NCBI GenBank assembly: GCA_002706095.1
Contig: PAJP01000024.1
Coordinates: forward strand, 1 to 46,187
From: Methylophaga sp.
Lineage (GTDB): Bacteria; Pseudomonadota; Gammaproteobacteria; Nitrosococcales; Methylophagaceae
Length of the DNA stretch: 46,187 nucleotides
Direction: 5' to 3'
Below the pieces are notes generated by a model. It ran no database searches. It was not told the origin of the DNA and saw only the letters and a list, made by a program, of their open reading frames with translations. Below are positions 39,052 to 45,182 of this stretch, piece after piece. The first letter of the stretch is position 1; each line of letters starts with the position of its first letter. Both the position numbers and the translations under genes were made by a program.

Positions 39052-39063
39052 ATACTAGCACAA
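39052..39063 (-). promoter_or_regulatory. Extended -10 promoter, packaging unit
   Basis: Minus-strand TTGTGCTAGTAT (-10 TAGTAT at 39052-39057) begins inside the T-run of the preceding terminator. Confidence 0.6.
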
Positions 39064-39095
39064 AAAACCCCTCAGTACGCAGTACGCAAGAGGGG
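39062..39095 (-). terminator. Terminator after accessory unit D
   Basis: 6-bp stem CCCCTC/GAGGGG (39068-39073 with 39090-39095), loop holding a direct repeat of GTACGCA, and six T on the minus strand. Confidence 0.8.
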
Positions 39096-39173
39096 CCGTG
39101 CTGCATATAAATTACCGCCCCGGCATCTTGCCGTCAACCTGTTTTGACACCAGCCCCCAAACAGGAGCGTCGA

Positions 39174-39395
39174 TCATTGCGCCAAGCAATCATGGCAAAC
39201 GTATTCGTCATCAATGATCTCCATTTCTGAGGTCTCGCTCCACCAGCCGCAAGTCTCGCAAATCTGTAGCTCTTCCTCTGCTAAAACTTCGCAGGCTTCT
39301 GCGTAATCGACGCCGAGTTCATCAACGGCATCATCCAGGCTGTTGCAGGTTCCGGCCAGATACTCGAGTAATGCTGCTCGTTTTTCGCTATTCAT
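39174..39395 (-). CDS. Zinc-binding small protein (73 aa)
   Basis: A 73-aa acidic protein. The N-terminus is helical (EKRAALLEYLAGTCNSLDDAVDELG), and the C-terminus has two Cys pairs, CETC (about 46-49) and CHDC (about 67-70), for a zinc ribbon. Coupled to the next gene by a 4-bp overlap. Function unknown. Confidence 0.65.
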   Translation of the reverse strand: MNSEKRAALLEYLAGTCNSLDDAVDELGVDYAEACEVLAEEELQICETCGWWSETSEMEIIDDEYVCHDCLAQ

Positions 39396-39598
39396 CTATT
39401 GCCTCCCAAATTAGCCGATACCGGCCCCTCGTTAATATTACTCATCAGCGTATACCCGTCCCGCTGCAACGCGCAATAGTTATTCATCGTCATGGCGTAG
39501 TACGCCACTTTTGCCCGTGCGAGCGTTTCAAACGTTAGATCATCCGTCATCGTGTCGCGGGTTTTGCCGTATATCAGGGTGAAGGTTCTGGTGGTCAT
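39392..39598 (-). CDS. Small hypothetical protein (68 aa)
   Basis: A 68-aa protein with a beta-rich TRTFTLIYGKTRDTM start and helical centre (TLARAKVAYYAMTMNNYCALQ). Overlaps both neighbours by 4 bp. No family recognised. Confidence 0.6.
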   Translation of the reverse strand: MTTRTFTLIYGKTRDTMTDDLTFETLARAKVAYYAMTMNNYCALQRDGYTLMSNINEGPVSANLGGNR

Positions 39599-40269
39599 TC
39601 GGTTAGCTCCTGGGCGCGTTGGCGAAGGTCATCGGCAAGCTCCATCATTTCGTTGTAATAATCAGCCCCATCACCGGGATATTCGCGGTGCCCGGTCGAT
39701 GGGTCTGTGCTGCCGTGCTCGGCATCATAGTCGGTGGCTTTTTGCTCAATAAAATCCGCAGCCAATCGCAAGCCCTCCGCCTGCTTAATCAGGTCGCGGC
39801 GGGTGAGGGCGTTTGTAGGCTCTTGCTTGCTCAAAGTTTCAATATTACCCATCACAGCGTCTGCGAAGCTTTGATAATCCGAAGCATTGTAATTTGAGGG
39901 AAAGGCCAACACTGCAGCGCAACGCTTCGCGTCAACGATGACGTAACTTAACTGCTCCACATGCGCAACCAACGCCTCCTCAGCGGCACGGTGAATTTCG
40001 AGATCATCTCTTAGTGCTGCTATGTGTGCCTCTAGCTTGGCTATTTGCTCAGTCATCTGTGCATTAGCAGCACGCTCGCTCTCTAGCGCCTGCGGATTGC
40101 ACTCATCATGTAACCGCTTGGCTTGTTCCAGATTTGAACCTGCCGCTTTTTTGGCGGCATCCATACCGCGCTGGGCGGCTTTAGCCTGGCGTGCCAGCAA
40201 ATACTCTAGCTCGGCAATGCGCTTCTGTGCGTCGCTCAACTCGCCCTCTATTCGCTCCATCGGTGTCAT
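39595..40269 (-). CDS. Coiled-coil accessory protein (224 aa)
   Basis: A 224-aa protein, mostly coiled coil (about 1-110), with a LTRRDLIKQAEGLR motif near 155 that recurs in the neighbouring gene. The C-terminal ADDLRQRAQELTE is helical. Such phage proteins contain segments exchanged with neighbours. Function unknown. Confidence 0.65.
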   Translation of the reverse strand: MTPMERIEGELSDAQKRIAELEYLLARQAKAAQRGMDAAKKAAGSNLEQAKRLHDECNPQALESERAANAQMTEQIAKLEAHIAALRDDLEIHRAAEEALVAHVEQLSYVIVDAKRCAAVLAFPSNYNASDYQSFADAVMGNIETLSKQEPTNALTRRDLIKQAEGLRLAADFIEQKATDYDAEHGSTDPSTGHREYPGDGADYYNEMMELADDLRQRAQELTE

Positions 40270-40724
40270 TTTGATAAGCCCTCGGCTTGTTTGCGTTTAT
40301 CGTTAGCGCGAACCCGTGTTGCTTGAGCAGCGTCGCCATAGCCGCACTGCTTGAGCGCAACCTCTAACTCATCCAACGTCTCCGCCTGCTTGAGCGCATC
40401 GCGGCGGGTGAGGCAAGTGGTGGGAGATTGACTAATGACTTCCTTTAGTTCGGAGACTTTTTTTATATCGGCCCCGTCGTCGTCAATAACAAGGCATCCC
40501 AGTAACCGTTCAACATAAAGCACCAGCGCCGCCTCGCGCTCAATGGCGGCGTTTAGCTGCTGCAAGGCGTCACGCTCTCCCCGCTGCCGCAACGCAACCT
40601 GTAGCTCATCGCTTAACTGATACGCGTCGACATCCCGCTCTAACCTGATCACCATTAGCGCCAGCTCATGTGTGCCCATGGCGGTTAACTCGGCAAGTCG
40701 CTCTGCGTGCTCAAAATTGTTCAT
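40266..40724 (-). CDS. Accessory protein paralogous in part to its neighbour (152 aa)
   Basis: A 152-aa helical protein that shares LTRRDALKQAE with the protein at 39595-40269, also visible at DNA level. Both have a preceding cluster of Lys/Glu/Val helix. This suggests local duplication of a short module. Function unknown. Confidence 0.65.
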   Translation of the reverse strand: MNNFEHAERLAELTAMGTHELALMVIRLERDVDAYQLSDELQVALRQRGERDALQQLNAAIEREAALVLYVERLLGCLVIDDDGADIKKVSELKEVISQSPTTCLTRRDALKQAETLDELEVALKQCGYGDAAQATRVRANDKRKQAEGLSK

Positions 40725-41008
40725 ACTTCCACCTCCAGTCGCTGTAGCTGATCAACAATCTCGGTTAGTTTTGCGACGGCATCGCACCATTCGGCATTCA
40801 GGTAGACGGTCTCGTAAAGCATCGGCTCCGGCCACGTGGAAGGTGGCGCGCTGTAATCCATGCGGCAGTCATGCACGCGAATGGTCAATCCGCTCGTATG
40901 CGCCGCGTAATCAACAAACACATGGTAAGCCTCGCATTTTATCGCTGCGGCCTGTATGCGGGCGCATAGGGCACGCGCGGTGTCTGTTTGGATATTGGTT
41001 GTGGTCAT
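40721..41008 (-). CDS. Hypothetical protein (95 aa)
   Basis: A 95-aa protein with alternating helix and strand (TARALCARIQAAAIKCEAYHVFVDYAAHTSG) and a helical end (AVAKLTEIVDQLQRLEVEV). Overlaps both neighbours by 4 bp. No family recognised. Confidence 0.6.
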   Translation of the reverse strand: MTTTNIQTDTARALCARIQAAAIKCEAYHVFVDYAAHTSGLTIRVHDCRMDYSAPPSTWPEPMLYETVYLNAEWCDAVAKLTEIVDQLQRLEVEV

Positions 41009-41367
41009 AGGTTTAACTCCTTACTGTCAAGTAGGCCATTAACGTACATAGCCTTAGCTGTTTTATGATCTACCAGCATCCCGCCTACCGTATTGGCGTT
41101 TTCGCTTACCGGGGACTCCGGCTCATACCAGCCTGTTTCTTTTTCTTGGTTTGAAAGCTCTCTTGTATCCAAATAGCTGGCTTCGCTAGCGTGGCATTCT
41201 GTGCAGTAATACGGGCCACACTGAACCATACCAACACCAACATCTACATAATCTGCTTCGCAGCCGTCATAGCCACAGTAAGGGCATATTGCCTTCGGCG
41301 TGCTGTACGCACTGCGAGCGTATTCGTCACCACCTACAAACTTATGCCGTCCGATTCCTGTGCTCAT
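41005..41367 (-). CDS. Zinc-ribbon accessory protein (120 aa), first gene after repeat D
   Basis: A 120-aa protein with CPYCGYDGC (about 28-36) and CGPYYCTEC (about 50-58), a zinc ribbon of the 'Lar-like/restriction alleviation' kind in shape, though I do not claim that identity. The C-terminal half is polar. GGAGG upstream of ATG 41367. First gene of the accessory unit 41367-39174. Confidence 0.65.
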   Translation of the reverse strand: MSTGIGRHKFVGGDEYARSAYSTPKAICPYCGYDGCEADYVDVGVGMVQCGPYYCTECHASEASYLDTRELSNQEKETGWYEPESPVSENANTVGGMLVDHKTAKAMYVNGLLDSKELNL

Positions 41368-41387
41368 GCCCTGACCTCCTCCGTTGT

Positions 41388-41470
41388 GATACCCAAAGTA
41401 TGAACCCGCCGTGGCGTGGTGGCTAATGAGTAATTTTTATGTGGTGGTTGGTGTTGGTAGGTTTTTGCTA
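41388..41470 (-). repeat. Dispersed intergenic repeat, copy D
   Basis: Shares ACCCAAAGTATGAACCC, a CCGCC/GGTGG imperfect stem, GGCTAATGAGTAATTTTTAT and GGTAGGTTTTTGCTA with copies A-C. It lies 20 bp upstream of the gene at 41367 and next to iteron locus 2. Confidence 0.7.
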
Positions 41471-41506
41471 TTACTGAACCGCGCCCGGCTAGCCATGCCC
41501 CGCTAT

Positions 41507-41790
41507 CGTTACGCCCGTTACAGACGTTACGCTCCTAATTAAACTTGTACCGCTAAAAAATCCAGTAAAATCAAAGCTATGTGACAATAATAACAAAAAT
41601 AACTAAAAAAGATTTAATTTAATAGAGAGGGGTAGATATTGTCATGCTGACCTATGAGTCTCTATCTCTATAGGTCTATCTATTGCCGCGTACCGTAACA
41701 AACGTAACGGTTGTATAAGTTATTGATATTTATCACAAAAACTGGATTTTTGACCGGTACGCACCGTTACAGCGGTACAGAAACGTAACG
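41507..41790. other. Iteron locus 2, candidate replication origin
   Basis: CGTTAC iterons at 41507, 41516 and 41525 (exact 9-bp steps) are followed by the same 20-bp block as in locus 1 (41533-41552), ~140 bp of AT-rich DNA, and inverted GTAACA/GTAACG at 41695 and 41704. A further CGTTAC at 41765 faces GTAACG at 41785. The flanking iterons and AT-rich core are the form of an initiator-bound origin, and the prim-pol/helicase gene ends 54 bp away. It occupies most of the 476-bp gene-free gap 41368-41843, which also holds repeat D and a terminator. Confidence 0.78.
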
Positions 41791-41799
41791 GCTAGGCAT

Positions 41800-41822
41800 A
41801 AAAAAGCGCCCATTTGGGCGCT
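41800..41822 (-). terminator. Terminator of the leftward replication operon
   Basis: Perfect 7-bp stem AGCGCCC/GGGCGCT with a 4-nt loop and six T on the minus strand, 22 bp after the prim-pol stop. Confidence 0.9.
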
Positions 41823-41843
41823 AATCTTGCATTTCCCACCACT

Positions 41844-44561
41844 TCACAAAAACGAATCCAGCGGCACACGTATAGCCCGCGTCTGTGATCCGGCGAACCG
41901 TTGCGGCGCTGGGCATACATCGGCACCCGGTAGCCGCGACAGTACCCGCCGCCAGCCAGCCGCCCACGGCGTATCACGAAGCATCCGTTTCAGCTCGTTG
42001 TGCGTGTTCGATATGACCAGCAGCCCGCCGTCTACAAACAGGCCATGCCGTGACAGCACCGCGTTGCAGTCATCGGCGTAGACGTCACCGCTAATTGCCT
42101 TCCTACCGCCCGCTGCCATGATGATCTCCGATACCGTGCGCTGGTAGCGGTGCCCGGCGGCGTCGAATGTGAGTTGTGTTTGCAGTATCGCGTTCAGGCA
42201 CATGCCTTCGTCAGACACCTCCTCGGATTCTTTGGCTTCATCGAGGTTTATCTTCGATGTCCAGACACGCGCCTCCTCGATACTGATCTCTCTATCCATA
42301 GACAGGCTCACAGCCCCCGCCAGCAGCGTTCCGACCTGATCCCCTATACGTTGACTGCCTAGCGTCTCTGCAACGGCCTGCGCGAGCGTTTTGGCGTTTT
42401 TACGGATAACGGGAATCAGATGGTACGACCGCGCGCGAATCGCAGCGCAGCGCTCAGGCGTTAGCGTATTACCCACATGCAGCACGAACTCATTAAACCG
42501 GGCGATTTCGGCGGCAGTTTTGTCAGGCTGTTTTAGCGACACGACCGTAAACCGCGACTCGTCAGCGGCCTGACTCAGCGACACGTTCACACTCCCCAGC
42601 AGGAACATCGAGCGCATACGAAACGCCATGCCACCGCCACCGCTGGTGCCCTTCACGATTTCCGCGCTGCCATCGCTCGATGATTGTCGTGCTAGCTCGA
42701 TAACCGATTTCATGCGTTTCTGCGCGCTGTGATCTTCGGATTCTGCCTCATCGAAAATCACCGGGCGCGCATCCTGCTTGAGGTGCTGACGTATCCCGGC
42801 CTCAGTGGTGCCGCCCTGCACCATAAGCGCAGACTGCCCAAGCAGGGGCTGAATGATGTTTTCCTGCACCCACGATTTTCCCGCGCCACGCTGCGCCGTC
42901 AGCCATACGTGCGGACGCCACCCGAGCGCCCCGCATATCGGCGCTAGCACCGTCCATCCGGCCATCGCCCAGCCGTGAAACGGCGTTGACCAGTTGAGTT
43001 GCTGGAATAGCTTAAACACTTCGTTAGCCGCGTTATTATCGGCTGGCGGTGCGTCAATCGTGGACTCCATCGGCCCCTGACGTGTGTAAATGAATCGCGT
43101 GTCGTGATCCGCGATGCGCTTAGCCTCACCGTTGACAATCAGCCGATCCCCAAGGTGCAGCACGCTGTTACCACCGTCATACCACGCACCGCGACCACGC
43201 ACGTTACGCAGGCTGTACACGCCACGCGCCTCGCACGCACGCATACACGACGATGCCGCCGCCTGCCAGTCGGTGCCGGATTTATCCTTTGGGTACGCCA
43301 TATCCCACCATTCGACGGGTGCGAGCGCTAGCATTTCAGCGGGCGACGTATGGCTGCCCCGGCGAATCTCGCACACCTGCTCAGTCCCACGCGGCAGGTA
43401 GTAATACATCGCGCCGTCGAATCCCAGCGCACGAAACGGCATGCTGGTTCGTTCGGTGGCTGCCGCTGGCTCGGCAGCGGGTAAATCATCTGGCGCATGC
43501 GTGTCGGCATCATCCGGGCTGCAAGCGGGCGGCAAGTCATCCGGTGGCATATCGGGCGGCGGTGCTTCCAGTGCAGCCGCCTGGGGCGATTTTACGCGCT
43601 CGCGCTTAATGCCGTACTCGTCCGCCAGCGCCTTGACAGCCTTGCTTGCATCGCCGCCGTGTTCAAACTGGCAAATCAGATCAAAAGCGTTAACCGGGCG
43701 GCCTGTTTCTTCGCTGCACAGCTCGTCGCTCGCATGATGTATCCAGCACGACTGATCACCGTCAAACATCACAACACCAGGTAGACCAGTGTTGCTATGC
43801 GGACTCAGAAACCGGCGGCGACCAACGGGCTTGTAGCCGAAACGCTGCAACGTGGCGCGCAAATCCTCACGACTCAGGCACTCGTCAATAACGCTGGTGC
43901 CGTGGTTGTCGCGTGGTTCGCGCGGCGTTTTCGGTGGTGGCGTTTGTTCTCGGACTGCCCATGGGCAAGCGTCTTTGAATTGTGGCTTGAATTTATCCCA
44001 CGCTTCCCAGATAGCCAGCAGCCAGTCCGGCGGTGTCGGGAAGTCTTGACCTGCCGCTGGAGGCTTGACTAACCACTGGTAAGGCTGTTGTGTTTCGGGA
44101 TGGATAGAGGGGGGTAGGACGTCCTGCCGTTGTTTGCCGTCACATGCAGCCCGTAGCTCGAATACCGTAAACAGCGTATCCGCGCCGCGTTTCGGCCAAT
44201 TCAGCTTGGCATACGGCAGCGCCATGCTATCAGGCACGCGAAACATGACGCGACGGCCCTTAGCGCTACCCTGAATCGTTGGGTAGTGATCCAGCGCGTT
44301 GCGTGGAATGCCGAACTCGTCTAGCACCGTGCCAAACGACTCCGAACAATCAATGTCCAGGCTGCACATCCGTGACGGCCCTAACGCTAGGCCCATATTC
44401 CAGTTCGGATGCTCACGATAAAACGCATCGGCAGCATCCGGGTCGCTCAGCACCTGATTGCCCCAGTCGTTCGCCGTAGGAAATTTGCGGCCCGGCTCTA
44501 TCGGCACTAACTGGAAACCATACCGCGACACGTACTCACGCGCATATTCATTGATTGTCAT
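41844..44561 (-). CDS. Prim-pol / DUF927-type helicase replication protein
   Basis: A 905-aa replication protein. The N-terminal AEP primase-polymerase domain (~1-180) shows GFQLVPIEPGRKFP, the metal-binding LDID (68-71), GSAKGRRVMFR (98-108; Arg stands where many relatives have His) and QDVLPPSIHPETQQPYQW (146-163). A linker domain (~230-320, LSPHSNTGLPGVV; WIHHASDELC) and a Pro-rich stretch (~330-370) follow. The C-terminal ATPase has Walker A QRGAGKS (557-563) and Walker B VIFDEAE (601-607). It should prime and unwind phage DNA, probably at the iterons just downstream. It overlaps VRR-NUC by 14 bp. Confidence 0.88.
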   Translation of the reverse strand: MTINEYAREYVSRYGFQLVPIEPGRKFPTANDWGNQVLSDPDAADAFYREHPNWNMGLALGPSRMCSLDIDCSESFGTVLDEFGIPRNALDHYPTIQGSAKGRRVMFRVPDSMALPYAKLNWPKRGADTLFTVFELRAACDGKQRQDVLPPSIHPETQQPYQWLVKPPAAGQDFPTPPDWLLAIWEAWDKFKPQFKDACPWAVREQTPPPKTPREPRDNHGTSVIDECLSREDLRATLQRFGYKPVGRRRFLSPHSNTGLPGVVMFDGDQSCWIHHASDELCSEETGRPVNAFDLICQFEHGGDASKAVKALADEYGIKRERVKSPQAAALEAPPPDMPPDDLPPACSPDDADTHAPDDLPAAEPAAATERTSMPFRALGFDGAMYYYLPRGTEQVCEIRRGSHTSPAEMLALAPVEWWDMAYPKDKSGTDWQAAASSCMRACEARGVYSLRNVRGRGAWYDGGNSVLHLGDRLIVNGEAKRIADHDTRFIYTRQGPMESTIDAPPADNNAANEVFKLFQQLNWSTPFHGWAMAGWTVLAPICGALGWRPHVWLTAQRGAGKSWVQENIIQPLLGQSALMVQGGTTEAGIRQHLKQDARPVIFDEAESEDHSAQKRMKSVIELARQSSSDGSAEIVKGTSGGGGMAFRMRSMFLLGSVNVSLSQAADESRFTVVSLKQPDKTAAEIARFNEFVLHVGNTLTPERCAAIRARSYHLIPVIRKNAKTLAQAVAETLGSQRIGDQVGTLLAGAVSLSMDREISIEEARVWTSKINLDEAKESEEVSDEGMCLNAILQTQLTFDAAGHRYQRTVSEIIMAAGGRKAISGDVYADDCNAVLSRHGLFVDGGLLVISNTHNELKRMLRDTPWAAGWRRVLSRLPGADVCPAPQRFAGSQTRAIRVPLDSFL

Positions 44562-44916
44562 GCAGCCGCTCTCCTAGTTGTGTTAGCGCATCATCGGCAC
44601 TGCGCGCCACGAATCCTATCCCGCCTGCACGGTTCACGGCAACGATGAAGTTTTGTTGTTCTTGTGTTATGCGGCCTGTTTTTGTTTTGACTTCTACTGC
44701 TAGAAACGCGCCGCCGGGGGCGATGCCAAGCACGTCTGAGCTGCCCTTGCACAATCCAAAATGTACCGGACGGCATTGGCCTAGCGTTATCTGGTCGCGG
44801 GCCTTGTGAAGCTGCTTACCCTGCCATGCCTGCCCAGTGTTCTGCCGCCAAACTAGGCACCCGGCTTGCGAAAGCGCTAGCATGACTTCACGTTGTATTC
44901 TGGCTTCTGGTGTCAT
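44548..44916 (-). CDS. VRR-NUC domain nuclease
   Basis: A 122-aa PD-(D/E)XK nuclease of the VRR-NUC family. ATG 44916 is chosen for its AGGAGG. The core shows GSSDVLG (Asp61), FLAVEVKTKTG (Glu75, Lys77) and ITQEQQNFI (Gln88), all catalytic features. Stand-alone VRR-NUC proteins act on branched DNA such as Holliday junctions or flaps. Its place between two helicases suggests resolving recombination intermediates or trimming replication ends. Confidence 0.88.
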   Translation of the reverse strand: MTPEARIQREVMLALSQAGCLVWRQNTGQAWQGKQLHKARDQITLGQCRPVHFGLCKGSSDVLGIAPGGAFLAVEVKTKTGRITQEQQNFIVAVNRAGGIGFVARSADDALTQLGERLHDNQ

Positions 44917-45182
44917 TTTTCCTCCTGTTTGATATTCGGCGCACGCCACCCGGCATCATCACGAAACAGCGCCGCCAGTGCTTCTCGTGTGCCGTCGCAA
45001 TCTGCAACCTTGACTTGGCAATGCTCAGGCTCTGAAAAACCCTCGACCATCGTTTTAAACGCATACGGCACGGGCACGGTGCAATAGGCCACTGGTTTTT
45101 TGGTGCCACCGTGACGGAGTAGCATGTATTTTCCGGGCACGGGGTCGGATGGTGTTATTTCCTGCTGGATTTTACCGTCCAT
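44913..45182 (-). CDS. Hypothetical protein of the replication operon (89 aa)
   Basis: An 89-aa protein; ATG 45182 overlaps the helicase stop (ATGA). A beta-rich region (GKYMLLRHGGTKKPVAYCTVPVPYAF) precedes a helical end (TREALAALFRDDAGW). It stays between helicase and nuclease, so an accessory replication role is likely, but no family is recognised. Confidence 0.65.
   Translation of the reverse strand: MDGKIQQEITPSDPVPGKYMLLRHGGTKKPVAYCTVPVPYAFKTMVEGFSEPEHCQVKVADCDGTREALAALFRDDAGWRAPNIKQEEK

Noticed and set aside
39062-39095. Direct GTACGCA repeat as a regulatory element
   Set aside because: It forms the loop of a terminator, with only two copies; no further support.
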